Positions 49,891 through 59,141 are shown, numbered from the stretch's first letter. The stretch: 64,000 nucleotides of DNA from Fibrella aquatilis (GCF_017353255.1 NZ_JAFMYU010000007.1:62001-126000), one strand, 5' to 3'. Numbers and translations: made by a program. The notes: generated by a model from the sequence alone, not told the origin.

Positions 49891-49898
49891 CAAAGTTA
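49891..49898 (-). promoter_or_regulatory. Candidate -7 box upstream of mnmA
   Basis: On the minus strand TAACTTTG matches TAnnTTTG exactly and lies 47 bp before the mnmA ATG. There is no clear -33 element. It is in the 108-bp divergent gap with the FAH-family gene. Confidence 0.5.
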
Positions 49899-49952
49899 AT
49901 CAACCACGAACCGCGGCTGAATAGTTTCGGGGCGCGGCTTGCTTTCACGTCT

Positions 49953-50792
49953 ATGAAACTCTACCGCACTACAGCTGGCATTGCACTCGAACTAGACGGG
50001 CAAATCAAGCTGCTGGGCCATACCGATTGGGACACGTTCATCAACCGCGATGACCTCTACGACGCTGCCATGGCCGATTTTAACAGCACCCGCGCCCTAC
50101 TACAACCCGCCGATTGGCTGGCCGATCAGCATATACTGCCACCCATCCAAAGTCAGGAAATATGGGCGTCGGGCGTGACCTACCTGCGTAGCCGCAACGC
50201 CCGCATGGACGAGTCGAAAGAATCGGGAGGCGACACGTTTTATGATAAGGTGTATGACGCCGAACGCCCCGAACTGTTCTTTAAAGCTACGGCCGGGCGC
50301 ACCGTAGGCACCCACGATGCCGTCCGTATCCGCCGCGATTCGACCTGGGACGTGCCGGAGCCGGAGCTAACTCTATTCGTGACGAGTTCGGGTAAGATTG
50401 TGGGCTACACGGCGGGCAACGACATGAGCTCGCGGAGCATCGAGGGTGAAAACCCGCTGTATTTGCCGCAGGCCAAAAGCTATGACCGCTGCGCCGCGCT
50501 GGGTCCCTGCCTCTATGTGACCAACCAGCCCATTTCACCCGACACACAGATTGGCCTGACCATCGAACGCGGTGGCGAGGCGCAGTTTTCGGGGCAAATT
50601 CTCATCAGTCAAATGAAGCGCAGCCATACCGAGCTGGTCTCGTTTCTTTTCCGCGAATGCAGCTTCCCACAGGGCGTGTATCTGATGACCGGCACCGGCA
50701 TTGTCCCGCCAAATACCTTCACCCTCCAATCTGGCGACGTGATCACCATTACCATCGACGGTATCGGTACCTTGCAGAATTGGGTGGAGTGA
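49953..50792 (+). CDS. FAH-family ketodeoxypentonate dehydratase-like protein
   Basis: The fumarylacetoacetate hydrolase fold is visible in WASGVTYLRSRNARM, ELFFKATAGRTVG, WDVPEPELTLFV (metal-binding E-x-E), and GYTAGNDMSSRSIEGENPLYLPQAKSYDRC. The pattern fits 2-keto-3-deoxy-D-arabinonate dehydratase, which makes 2-oxoglutarate semialdehyde. The gene just downstream encodes the matching semialdehyde dehydrogenase, which strongly supports this call. Earlier steps (sugar dehydrogenase, lactonase, pentonate dehydratase) are not in the window. Length 279 aa. Confidence 0.85.
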   Translation: MKLYRTTAGIALELDGQIKLLGHTDWDTFINRDDLYDAAMADFNSTRALLQPADWLADQHILPPIQSQEIWASGVTYLRSRNARMDESKESGGDTFYDKVYDAERPELFFKATAGRTVGTHDAVRIRRDSTWDVPEPELTLFVTSSGKIVGYTAGNDMSSRSIEGENPLYLPQAKSYDRCAALGPCLYVTNQPISPDTQIGLTIERGGEAQFSGQILISQMKRSHTELVSFLFRECSFPQGVYLMTGTGIVPPNTFTLQSGDVITITIDGIGTLQNWVE

Positions 50793-50795
50793 AAA

Positions 50796-52295
50796 ATGAC
50801 CAAACACATGCAACTAACTGGAAAACAACTGATTAACGGTGAGCTGGTGGCCGAAGGAACTACTACGTTTCATGGGTATACACCCCATAACGGGAAACCC
50901 ACGGCGACGGCATTTTACGAGGCCACCGACGCCGAAATTGACCGCGCTGTAGCCGCCGCCGATAGGGCTTTCTGGACCTACCGCAAAACGACCGGGGCAG
51001 CGCGGGCGGCGTTTCTAGAGGCCATCGCCACCGAAATACTGGCCCTGGGCATCGACCTTATCGACACCGCCGCGCAGGAGTCGGCCCTACCCACCGCCCG
51101 CATCGAGGGCGAACGGGGGCGGACGGTGAACCAACTGCGCCTCTTCGCCGACTTCATCCGCGACGGTAGCTGGGTGCGTGAAATCAGCAGCCCGTTGCAA
51201 TTGCAGAAGATGCCCAACGGCGAACCGGCCCTGCTGCGTCAACAGCAAATTGCCTTGGGGCCGGTGGCCGTTTTTGGGGCCAGTAACTTCCCGCTGGCGT
51301 TTTCGGTAGCGGGCGGCGACACCGTGTCGGCGCTGGCGGCAGGTTGTCCGGTGGTGTTCAAAGCGCACCCCGCCCACCCCGCCACCTGCGAGATGGTAGG
51401 CCGGGCTATTCAGAAAGCGGCTGGGCAGACCGGTATGCCCGATGGCGTATTCTCAATGGTACACGGCGCGTCGAACCGGGTGGGGGAGCGGCTGGTGCAG
51501 CACCCGGCCATCAAGGCGGTGGGCTTCACGGGTTCATTTCGAGGAGGCAAGGCCCTGTACGACCTGGCCGTACGGCGGGCTGAGCCTATTCCGGTCTACG
51601 CCGAAATGGGCAGTACCAACCCTGTCTTTTTCCTGCCCGGTGCCCTGGCTGGCCAAACCGATCAGCTGGCGGCCCAATTTGCGGCGTCGGTAACACAGGG
51701 CGTGGGGCAGTTTTGCACCAATCCCGGCCTGTTTGTCGCGAGTGCCGCCGCCACCGATTTCACCAATGAACTGGCCCGGCAACTGAGCGCTATGCCCGTG
51801 GGTACTATGCTCACGGCGGGTATTCAACAGGCGTACAGTCATGGTATCACGCACCTGCGCACCATTGCCAACACCCGGCAACCAACCCCCTGGACAGGCG
51901 GTACGGCCCAGCCGCACCTGCTGCTCACATCAGTAGATAATGCCCTACAACACCCTGAATTATCTGAAGAAGTATTTGGCCCGTCGACGGTGGGGGTGCT
52001 GGCTCAGTCGAAGGAAGAATTGCTTTCTTTTGCCCGGCAGCTGACGGGCCACCTCACCGCCACCATCCATGGCACCGAAGCCGACCTCGCCGAGTACGCC
52101 GACCTGATCGACATCCTGACCACGAAGGTGGGGCGACTTATCTTCAACGGCTTCCCCACGGGCGTAGAGGTCAACCACGCCATGGTGCACGGCGGCCCCT
52201 TCCCCGCCACCACCGACAGCCGCAGCACCTCAGTAGGCACCACGGCCATCTACCGCTTCACAAGGCCCGTCTGCTTCCAGGGGTTCCCTCAGTGA
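50796..52295 (+). CDS. 2-oxoglutarate semialdehyde (2,5-dioxovalerate) dehydrogenase
   Basis: It oxidises 2-oxoglutarate semialdehyde to 2-oxoglutarate with NAD(P)+. Signatures: GPVAVFGASNFPLAFSVAGG (Rossmann/cofactor entry), VGFTGSFRGGKALYD, general-base Glu in YAEMGSTNPVFF, and catalytic Cys in GVGQFCTNPGLF. The 499-aa protein is of the long KGSADH type rather than the E. coli GabD type. It follows the FAH-family gene by 3 bp. The TGA stop is in repeat words. The pair performs the last two steps of oxidative pentose degradation. Confidence 0.9.
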   Translation: MTKHMQLTGKQLINGELVAEGTTTFHGYTPHNGKPTATAFYEATDAEIDRAVAAADRAFWTYRKTTGAARAAFLEAIATEILALGIDLIDTAAQESALPTARIEGERGRTVNQLRLFADFIRDGSWVREISSPLQLQKMPNGEPALLRQQQIALGPVAVFGASNFPLAFSVAGGDTVSALAAGCPVVFKAHPAHPATCEMVGRAIQKAAGQTGMPDGVFSMVHGASNRVGERLVQHPAIKAVGFTGSFRGGKALYDLAVRRAEPIPVYAEMGSTNPVFFLPGALAGQTDQLAAQFAASVTQGVGQFCTNPGLFVASAAATDFTNELARQLSAMPVGTMLTAGIQQAYSHGITHLRTIANTRQPTPWTGGTAQPHLLLTSVDNALQHPELSEEVFGPSTVGVLAQSKEELLSFARQLTGHLTATIHGTEADLAEYADLIDILTTKVGRLIFNGFPTGVEVNHAMVHGGPFPATTDSRSTSVGTTAIYRFTRPVCFQGFPQ

Positions 52296-52402
52296 AAGAG
52301 TGAAAGATTGAAAGATTGAAAGAGTGAATGGTGAAAGAGTGAGTGCCAGGCCACACGCTTTCACCATTCACTCTTTCAATCTTTCACCATTCACTCTTTC
52401 AC
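52292..52402. repeat. Inverted repeat of TGAAAGAGTG words between convergent genes
   Basis: Left arm 52292-52341 and right arm 52358-52402 are made of repeats of TGAAAGAG / TGAAAGAT / TGAATGG words. Both flanking genes take their TGA stop from these words. The loop is about 16 nt. Confidence 0.85.
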
Positions 52403-53484
52403 TTATACTGTATCCTCGGAATGGAATCCCCGCGGCTGACCTGGCCGATGAGGGTGTTGACACGGCTGAGCCAGTAGCGTTTGCCCTGGTTGTTCCAGTG
52501 GCCGTCGCCGAGGTGGTACCATTCGGGGTGCTTCGTCACGGTGCCGTAGAACGACAGCAGGGGCGTTTTCAGCGTGGTATCGGCCTCCAGGCGTTCGATG
52601 AGGTGGTTATAGGGCTGGCCAAAAGGCCGGTGGTTGGGTTCCAAGACCGTTACTTTGTTGGGTATAAACGCCACGTACACTTCGTCGAACCCCATTTTTT
52701 TGTAGTAGTCACGGATGGTGTTCATGACCCTGATTACCCGTTTCAGTTCGGCTTCATCGACGGGATAGAATGAACTGGAACTCGACAGCCCGTTGGCTTC
52801 GATCTTGTAGAAAACATGCTGGTGGTCGCGCGATACTTCGGCGGCAGGCACCCGACCCAGCACGTCGAGGGTGAACTGCGCCTTGGCTTCTTTCAGTTTC
52901 AGAAACGGCTTGAAATTGAACAGGATAAACTCCAGCCGCGACGACATATCATGCCCAAACTGCGCCAGTGCCCAGTCGGGCAGGGGGCTGGGTTTGGCGG
53001 CGATCTGGGGGGGCAGTGGTCCCTTGCCGGTGGTGTCCATCACGCCATTCTGAATGTACATGGCGGGGTAAACTGACGGCTGCAACCGTTCGCGAATGAC
53101 GCGTTCGATGAACTGAAAAAACAGGATGTTCTTCTTGCTGCGGTCGAGGTGGATGGGCTGGAGATGCTCATTTTGCGACGCCCGGAAGTTGAACCCGCCT
53201 GCGTAGTAGCTCGTGTCGATATCGGTGAAGCTGTCGCCAAAGTTGTAGAAATGTACGTTCTCGTAGCGGCGGGCGGGCTTGTCCTGCGGCGTAAGGGCCA
53301 TATTTTCGCCAATGTTCTTTTCCCGAAAGGCGGGCAGGTTGGTCATATTATACAGGTCGCCATAAGTGAACTGATTGGGAATCAATCCTTTGCTGCTCAG
53401 TTTGCGTTGCAACGGTGGCGTAAGCCCTACGAACAGCACCAGGCCAGACAGCAGTAGAAAAAACCAGCGGAGGAGGGAGAGCAT
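52399..53484 (-). CDS. SGNH hydrolase-like protein of an O-acetylation system
   Basis: An N-terminal membrane anchor (LSLLRWFFLLLSGLVLFVG) is followed by a periplasmic SGNH domain: block I FGDSFTDIDTSY (Ser nucleophile) and block V YHLGDGHWNNQGK with the Asp-His pair. This layout matches AlgJ/AlgX- and DltD-like partners of MBOAT acyltransferases. A transfer role for acetyl groups onto an exported polysaccharide is likely. The MBOAT gene lies upstream on the same strand beyond a hairpin. Length 361 aa. Confidence 0.8.
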   Translation of the reverse strand: MLSLLRWFFLLLSGLVLFVGLTPPLQRKLSSKGLIPNQFTYGDLYNMTNLPAFREKNIGENMALTPQDKPARRYENVHFYNFGDSFTDIDTSYYAGGFNFRASQNEHLQPIHLDRSKKNILFFQFIERVIRERLQPSVYPAMYIQNGVMDTTGKGPLPPQIAAKPSPLPDWALAQFGHDMSSRLEFILFNFKPFLKLKEAKAQFTLDVLGRVPAAEVSRDHQHVFYKIEANGLSSSSSFYPVDEAELKRVIRVMNTIRDYYKKMGFDEVYVAFIPNKVTVLEPNHRPFGQPYNHLIERLEADTTLKTPLLSFYGTVTKHPEWYHLGDGHWNNQGKRYWLSRVNTLIGQVSRGDSIPRIQYK

Positions 53485-53495
53485 GGGGGGGTGAA

Positions 53496-53607
53496 GTTCA
53501 AGGTCTAAAGTCTAACGTCTAGGCGACCCCGTCTAAAGTTGCTCTGCGTACAAACCTGCGAGTGCGAAGCAACTTTAGACGGGTCGCCTAGACGTTAAAC
53601 ATTGAAC
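53496..53607. repeat. Inverted repeat of GTCTAAAGTCTAACGTCTAG words
   Basis: Left arm about 53496-53543 and right arm about 53569-53607 pair over CGTCTAGGCGACCC and GTCTAAAGTTGC with small indels. The loop contains GTGCGAAGC, a word shared with other repeats in the window. It lies between two same-strand O-acetylation genes. Confidence 0.8.
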
Positions 53608-53612
53608 TCATT

Positions 53613-55067
53613 TTAGAATTGAAAATAGATAAACTGGTTTGACGTAAACACGCCAAGGAAATAGCAGATCAGGGCCAGCAGGGGCATCATCACCCAGAAG
53701 GCGGTGGTGCTGGCGCGGGGCACGTAGCGAATCCAGGTGTTTTCGTAGAGCAATAGCCCAATGAGTGCCGCACATAGCCACAGTTCGGGTGGAGCCATGG
53801 GCGTTTGGGCGGGCACGGCGGGGTTAAGCGTAAACACTTTTTTCAGCACCGTAAAGGCATCGTCGGTGGTGCGGGCGCGGAAGAAGATCCAGGTGAGCGT
53901 GACCAGCCCGAAGGTGAGCAACTGATTGACCCGGTGCCGAACCGCGCCGCCCACGCCCCGGAGTTGCACCGTGGCCGAACTGTCGTCCTGAATGGTCAAC
54001 GGCCGCGCCGACGGGGTAATGAACTGACTAATAACCAGATACAGTCCGTGCAACAGACCCCAGATCACAAATTTCCAGTTGGCACCGTGCCAGAGGCCGC
54101 TTAGTCCAAACACAAATAGCACGTTGAGGGCCGTGCGCGTGGCGGTGCGGCGGTTGCCCCCCAGCGGAATATAGACGTAGTCGCGGAACCAGCTGGAGAG
54201 CGAGATGTGCCACCGCCGCCAGAAGTCGCCGATAGAGGCGGCGAGGTAGGGGGTGCGGAAGTTTTCGGACATCCGGATACCCATCACCTGCCCCGCCCCG
54301 ATGGCAATGTCGGAGTAGCCCGAAAAATCGCAGTAGATCTGGATGGAATAAAAAATACTGGCCAGCAGCATGGTCGTGCCCGATGACCTATCGACGTCGA
54401 AATAAGCCTGATCGACCACCAGGGCGAGCCGGTCGGCGATGACCACTTTCTTCACGAAACCGCCCGCCATGCGCAGTAGGCCCATCCGCACCGTGGGCCA
54501 GTGGAACGCATGGAAGGCGTTGAGTTGCGGCAGCATATGGCCGGGGCGTTCAATGGGACCAGCCACGAGCTGCGGATAAAACAACACATAGAGCGAGTAG
54601 ACCCCAAAGTTGCGTTCGGCGGGTTGGTTGCCGCGGTACACCTCGATGGTGTAGCTCATGGACTGAAACGTATGAAACGACAGCCCTATGGGCAGCACTA
54701 CGCCGGGTAACCAGTTGCCGAGCATGGGCACCGAACTTTGCCAGCCCAGTGGCGCCAGCAGGCTGTCAACAGACTGGTTGATGAAATCGAAGTACTTGAA
54801 AAAGGCCAGCAGCGCCACGTTGGCCACCAGGCTGATAATGAGCAGCGCCTTCCGCCGGGAGCCTTCAGACCGTTCAATCCAGAGTGCGGCGAAGTAGTCG
54901 ATCAGGATAACTACGCCCAGGATGAGCAGGTACGACGGGATGAAGGCGGCGTAGAAGTAGCAACTGGCCACCAGCAGCAACACCCACCGACCCTGTTTGG
55001 AGAGGCTGTAGTAGCTGAGGGTGACAAACAGGAAGAAGACGAGAAAATGAAGCGAATTGAACAGCAT
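53613..55067 (-). CDS. MBOAT family O-acyltransferase (AlgI/DltB type)
   Basis: A multi-helix membrane protein of 484 aa. The family signature is GLWHGANWKFVIWGLLHGLYL with the catalytic His and the second conserved His. Other conserved blocks are LPIGLSFHTFQSMSYTIEVYRG, VAGPIERPGHMLPQL and CDFSGYSDIAIGAGQVMG. It should pass acetyl groups across the inner membrane to the SGNH protein encoded downstream. ATG at 55067 is preferred over a longer frame. A -7 box lies upstream. Confidence 0.92.
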   Translation of the reverse strand: MLFNSLHFLVFFLFVTLSYYSLSKQGRWVLLLVASCYFYAAFIPSYLLILGVVILIDYFAALWIERSEGSRRKALLIISLVANVALLAFFKYFDFINQSVDSLLAPLGWQSSVPMLGNWLPGVVLPIGLSFHTFQSMSYTIEVYRGNQPAERNFGVYSLYVLFYPQLVAGPIERPGHMLPQLNAFHAFHWPTVRMGLLRMAGGFVKKVVIADRLALVVDQAYFDVDRSSGTTMLLASIFYSIQIYCDFSGYSDIAIGAGQVMGIRMSENFRTPYLAASIGDFWRRWHISLSSWFRDYVYIPLGGNRRTATRTALNVLFVFGLSGLWHGANWKFVIWGLLHGLYLVISQFITPSARPLTIQDDSSATVQLRGVGGAVRHRVNQLLTFGLVTLTWIFFRARTTDDAFTVLKKVFTLNPAVPAQTPMAPPELWLCAALIGLLLYENTWIRYVPRASTTAFWVMMPLLALICYFLGVFTSNQFIYFQF

Positions 55068-55087
55068 GCGGGGTAGTCTTGGCACCC

Positions 55088-55095
55088 CAAAAGTA
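55088..55095 (-). promoter_or_regulatory. Candidate -7 box upstream of the MBOAT gene
   Basis: On the minus strand TACTTTTG matches TAnnTTTG exactly and lies 21 bp before the ATG at 55067. No -33 box is clear. Confidence 0.5.
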
Positions 55096-55189
55096 CAGCA
55101 TCACCCCCGAACGATTGGTACCCCTGACTAAATGGGGTAGTGGAGCGCGGGTATTTGAGTGCTGGTCAGGATAGGACAGACAGTCTACG

Positions 55190-55813
55190 TCAGCCCAAAG
55201 ATGCCAGTTTCTTACGCTGGTAATAGCGGCGGGCTTTCTGGTTTGTGCCACATGTTTGCATATCGCACCATTTCCGACGATGGTTCTTGGTTTCGTCCAG
55301 GAAAAACCAGCCGCAGGCACCGCATTGTTTAACCAGTTGTTGGTCTCTGGTTGTCAACAAGTCATAGGCCGACAGGCTAAAAGACCAGACAGGCTGCATA
55401 AGCTGTTTTTCTGACCGTTCCAGGGTCATTGCCAGCTTGTTGCCCTGTATAGAAAAACCGCGTTCACAGAGCGCTTCGTGAACATACCCGTTAAAGGATG
55501 TCAACAACTGAGCCGTAACCTGCTGCAACTGACCACTTGCCAGCGCGTCGAATACACCCAACATCGACTGCCTGACGTCACGGGCTTCCAGCAAGACACG
55601 CTCAGCCTGCTCTGAATGCTGGTTGGCTATAAGCTCCAGGGTGTCAAGGGTGGCCGTGTCGAGCAGTGATAACCGGCGGCTTAGAACTAGCAGATCACTG
55701 TAGCTATGCAGGCGCTCTACTGACAAGTGATCGCCGAGTGCCGTGTTAATGAAATCGAGACACGCTATTCCGCCCGTGAGGTCCATTTCGGCAATTGTAC
55801 TAACCTTGGCCAT
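55190..55813 (-). CDS. CGNR zinc-finger transcription regulator
   Basis: The N-terminal ABATE-like domain (GGIACLDFINTALGDHLSVERLHSYSDLLVL) is followed by the C-terminal CGNR zinc finger: KQCGACGWFFLDETKNHRRKWCDMQTCG, with Cys pairs 32 residues apart in order and the R-x-C-Cys layout. These proteins bind DNA and are usually single regulators of adjacent genes. It is divergent from an EamA-type exporter, with operator-like sequence between them. ATG at 55813. Confidence 0.9.
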   Translation of the reverse strand: MAKVSTIAEMDLTGGIACLDFINTALGDHLSVERLHSYSDLLVLSRRLSLLDTATLDTLELIANQHSEQAERVLLEARDVRQSMLGVFDALASGQLQQVTAQLLTSFNGYVHEALCERGFSIQGNKLAMTLERSEKQLMQPVWSFSLSAYDLLTTRDQQLVKQCGACGWFFLDETKNHRRKWCDMQTCGTNQKARRYYQRKKLASLG

Positions 55814-55850
55814 GCTCAAAAGATGACAATTTATATAACCAGTAAAACAA

Positions 55851-55905
55851 GTTTAAACGGTTATAGTTTATGTAGCGAAATTCATACTGTTAAAACGTGT
55901 TTTAA
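55851..55905. promoter_or_regulatory. Operator-like palindromes between CGNR regulator and EamA gene
   Basis: The divergent gap contains the palindrome GTTTAAAC (55851-55858) followed by GGTTATAG, and the inverted repeat TTAAAAC-GT-GTTTTAA (55890-55905) followed by AGGTTATA. The shared TTTAAA..GGTTATA layout at two sites is what two binding sites of one regulator would look like. The regulator is likely the divergent CGNR protein; this is inference. Confidence 0.5.
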
Positions 55906-55912
55906 AGGTTAT

Positions 55913-56842
55913 ATGATGAACACAACGATTGTTTCTCGCTTTTGGCTGGTGCTGGCTTTTTTCGCTATCTACTTTGTATGGGGAACGACCTATCTGGCCA
56001 ACCTGTATGCGCTCAAGGCTATTCCGCCGTTTGTCATATCGGCACTCCGCTATCTGGTTGCGGGCTTATTGCTAGCCCTACTCGCCTACGGTAAAAGCCA
56101 GGCATGGCCACAAAAGAAAGAGATTCGAGATTTGGCCATCAGTGGCGTATTGATGTTGGTAGGTGGCTCTGGCCTGGTCGTTGTGGCCGAGCAATATATT
56201 ACGTCTGGCTCTGCTGCTGTCATTGTAGCCACTGAGCCGCTTTGGTTTGTTCTGCTGGACCAGCCTCGGTGGAAGTTGTATTTCAGCAATGGAAAAATTA
56301 TTGCAGGGCTGCTTATTGGCTTTGCGGGCGTCGTTCTGTTTGCCCAGATGGCACCTGCCAATTCCCCTCAACAAGACCAGTCAACCAACCAATTCTTAGG
56401 CACAGTGATTGTTCTGGTGGGGGCTATCCTGTGGGTGAGTGGCACCCTGTTTGCGGCACGCAGGATAAAGCCTGGCCGCTATAACCTCTGGCACACCACT
56501 ATTCAGTTAGTAGCTGCCGGGCTTTTTGCGACGTTTTTGGCGATGGTCAACGGCGAATGGAATCGCTTTGTATGGCTGGCCGTGCCGTTGCCAGCCTGGG
56601 GCGGACTTGCTTTTCTGATTCTCTTTGGCTCCCTCATCGCCTACCTCGCCTTTGCCTGGCTGGTCACCGTTCAGCCGCCCGCCATTGTCAGTACCCATAC
56701 GTATATAAACCCGCTTATTGCTGTGCTGATAGGCTGGCTCGCCGCTGGTGAGGCAGTAACTGGCCTACAGGTTGTTGCGCTGATTGTTGTCCTGACAGGT
56801 GTGGTACTCACGCAACTCAGCAAAATACAGGCCGGTGGCTGA
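55913..56842 (+). CDS. EamA/DMT family transporter
   Basis: Ten membrane helices in two repeats of five are expected: FWLVLAFFAIYFVWGTTYL, PPFVISALRYLVAGLLLALLAY, then AVIVATEPLWFVLLD and a second half LAFLILFGSLIAYLAFAWLV, VSTHTYINPLIAVLIGWLAAGE with the conserved EamA final motif. The 309-aa protein exports or imports small metabolites; no substrate is predicted. Two ATG codons (55913 and 55916) are possible. It is controlled perhaps by the divergent CGNR protein. Confidence 0.9.
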   Translation: MMNTTIVSRFWLVLAFFAIYFVWGTTYLANLYALKAIPPFVISALRYLVAGLLLALLAYGKSQAWPQKKEIRDLAISGVLMLVGGSGLVVVAEQYITSGSAAVIVATEPLWFVLLDQPRWKLYFSNGKIIAGLLIGFAGVVLFAQMAPANSPQQDQSTNQFLGTVIVLVGAILWVSGTLFAARRIKPGRYNLWHTTIQLVAAGLFATFLAMVNGEWNRFVWLAVPLPAWGGLAFLILFGSLIAYLAFAWLVTVQPPAIVSTHTYINPLIAVLIGWLAAGEAVTGLQVVALIVVLTGVVLTQLSKIQAGG

Positions 56843-57008
56843 GATCTGTCACGATAGGTAAGGCGTTAATCAGTTGCCTGGCTTAATGTGGCCAACGAGA
56901 CAAGCAGGTATAGCTGTGTAAACAGGGGCGTGGCTTTTTTAACGAACCCACATAATCGCTGACGGCAATTCCGTACTTTGGGAACAGATACCTAATAAGC
57001 CCCCTCTT

Positions 57009-58901
57009 ATGCGTCTAAGCCTCTTCATCTGCCTCTTCCTTTTGGCTACTGTGTCCCTTGCCCAATCACCCATCCACCTCATTCCGCAGCCTGTGAGCGT
57101 AGTACCGCAGGCCGTGGGATTCACCCTGACCAAAACCACCGCCATTGTTTATAGCAGCCCCGAACTGGCCACCATTGCCGCTGGACTTTCCGAGCAGCTT
57201 ACTCGCCCCACGGGCCTGACGTTGGCCCACCGCCTGGCGAAGTCACCCGCTGCCACCGCCATCAGCCTGGAGCTTATCCCCACGCCCGACGCCCGGCTGG
57301 GCCGCGAGGGCTACCGGCTCAGCAGTTCGGCCAAAGGCATCACGATCTCGGCCAACAACAAGGCCGGCATTTTCTACGGTGTGCAGTCGCTGGTTCAGTT
57401 GGCCAGTCCGGCTATGGGTAAGGCCAATCAGACCATCCCCGGCGTGCAAGTGGTTGACTACCCGCGTTTTGCGTGGCGGGGTGTCATGTTCGACGTGAGC
57501 CGCACGTTTTTCCCCAAAAGTGAGGTGCTGCGCTACATCGACGAACTGGCGCAGCTGAAAATCAACACCTTCCACTGGCACCTGGCCGACGACAACGGCT
57601 GGCGGATCGAGATCAAATCGCTGCCCCGCCTCACCAGCGTGGGGGCCTGGCGCGTACCCCGCGATGGTCATTTTGGCGAACGCCCCGACCCCAAACCCGG
57701 CGAACCGGCCACCTACGGCGGTTTCTACACGCAAGACGACATCCGCGAGGTAGTTGGCTATGCCCAGGCCCGCAACATTACCATCGTACCCGAAATAGAC
57801 GTGCCCGGCCACAGCATGGCGGCGCTGGCGGCCTACCCCAACCTGTCGTGCAGCAAAGACACGTCGGTGCGCGTGAACCCCGGCACGCAGTTTTCGGAAT
57901 GGTATGCCGACGGTACGTTTAAGATGCTGATCGACAATACGTTGAACCCCGCCGATGAGAACGTGTATGTGTTTCTGGACAAGGTTTTCGGCGAAGTGGC
58001 CAGCCTCTTTCCGGGGCAGTATATCCACGCCGGTGGCGACGAATGCTACAAAGGCTACTGGGAAAAAGACCCCGGCTGCCAGGCGCTCATGAAGGCCAAC
58101 AACTTTGGGCATATGGAAGACTTACAGGGCTATTTTATGAAGCGGGTGGAAAAGATCATCCAGTCGAAAGGGAAAAAGCTCATTGGCTGGGACGAGATCA
58201 TCGAGAGCCACGATCCCAACGCCCAACTCTCGAAAGACGCCGCCGTGATGAGCTGGCATGGGGTGAAGCAGGGTATCGACGCGGCCAAAATGGGGTATAA
58301 AGTGGTGATGACCCCCGCCCCGTTTACCTACATCGACTATATGCAGAGCGACCCCACGCTGGAGCCGCGTATTTACGCCAGCCTGCGCCTGAAGACCTGC
58401 TACGAGTTTGAGCCGGTGCCCGATGGTATCGATTCCACGCTGATTCTGGGTGGGCAGGGCAACCTCTGGAGCGAGCAGCTCAGCACCTTCGCCCATGCCG
58501 AATATATGTCGTTCCCACGCGTGTGGGCGCTTTCCGAGACGTTCTGGACCCCGAAAAGCCGACGCAGCTGGGCCGGGTTTATACCCCGCCTGGAAACCCA
58601 GATGCGCCGCGCCGAGGCCGCCGGTATCAACTACGCCCGCGCCGCCTACGACCCCATTGTGAGCACCACCAACGCCGACGGCAAGCTGACCCTGATGCTC
58701 GACTGCGAGATCCCCGATTCGGAGATTTACTACTCCCTGGATGACACCATGCCCGGCCGCTATAGCCTTCGCTACACCCAGCCCGTGCTTATTCCCGACG
58801 GCAACGTAACGCTGCGCACGATCACCTACCGTAACGGCCAGCCATCAGGCCGCCAGATCACATTAAAGCGCGACGAACTGGTGAAACGTGCGAAGAAATA
58901 A
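57009..58901 (+). CDS. GH20 beta-N-acetylhexosaminidase
   Basis: A signal peptide (RLSLFICLFLLATVSLAQ) is followed by an N-terminal alpha/beta domain (GREGYRLSSSAKGITISANN) and the GH20 barrel: RFAWRGVMFDVSRTFFP, INTFHWHLADDNGWRIEI, EIDVPGHSMAALAAYP, and the catalytic pair in YIHAGGDECYKGYWE (D-E). The C-terminal part (residues about 560-630, SLDDTMPGRYSLRYTQP) resembles the C-terminal domain seen after many bacterial GH20 barrels. The enzyme cuts terminal GlcNAc/GalNAc residues from glycans and is secreted. Length 630 aa. The gap 56843-57008 before it holds no gene. Confidence 0.93.
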   Translation: MRLSLFICLFLLATVSLAQSPIHLIPQPVSVVPQAVGFTLTKTTAIVYSSPELATIAAGLSEQLTRPTGLTLAHRLAKSPAATAISLELIPTPDARLGREGYRLSSSAKGITISANNKAGIFYGVQSLVQLASPAMGKANQTIPGVQVVDYPRFAWRGVMFDVSRTFFPKSEVLRYIDELAQLKINTFHWHLADDNGWRIEIKSLPRLTSVGAWRVPRDGHFGERPDPKPGEPATYGGFYTQDDIREVVGYAQARNITIVPEIDVPGHSMAALAAYPNLSCSKDTSVRVNPGTQFSEWYADGTFKMLIDNTLNPADENVYVFLDKVFGEVASLFPGQYIHAGGDECYKGYWEKDPGCQALMKANNFGHMEDLQGYFMKRVEKIIQSKGKKLIGWDEIIESHDPNAQLSKDAAVMSWHGVKQGIDAAKMGYKVVMTPAPFTYIDYMQSDPTLEPRIYASLRLKTCYEFEPVPDGIDSTLILGGQGNLWSEQLSTFAHAEYMSFPRVWALSETFWTPKSRRSWAGFIPRLETQMRRAEAAGINYARAAYDPIVSTTNADGKLTLMLDCEIPDSEIYYSLDDTMPGRYSLRYTQPVLIPDGNVTLRTITYRNGQPSGRQITLKRDELVKRAKK

Positions 58902-58950
58902 GTAGGCAGTGGGCAGTGGCAGTTGGCAGTTTACGGAGGTGCGTGTCAAG

Positions 58951-59141
58951 CTGGTGTAGCTGCTTATCCCGTAGGGATTTAACAGCGTAGCGTCGGTAGA
59001 AAAACAAGTTCGTCCTGAGTCCATGCGTGCCGTAGGTACGCTACCAGTGGCGTACCTACGGCACGCATGGAGGGGAAACCCCAACCCTACAGCTACCGAC
59101 GCTACGCTGTGATGTCCCGATGGGACAAGCAGCTACACCAG
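58951..59141. repeat. Composite nested inverted repeat (three levels)
   Basis: Outer arms CTGGTGTAGCTGCTT (58951-58965) and its complement (59127-59141), middle arms CAGCGTAGCGTCGGTAG (58983-58999) with complement (59093-59109), and inner arms of 21 bp (from 59020; CCATGCGTGCCGTAGGTACG in part) with complement (about 59049-59070). Small hairpins (ATCCCGTAGGGAT, GTCCCGATGGGAC and AGGGGAAACCCC) are also included. The part 58902-58950 has no visible gene. The whole 58902-59360 gap otherwise holds only the small frame below. Confidence 0.85.

Noticed and set aside
52292-52402. Short repeated words that could be read as a CRISPR or tandem array
   Set aside because: The words are 8-9 nt, arranged as inverted arms with no regular spacers.
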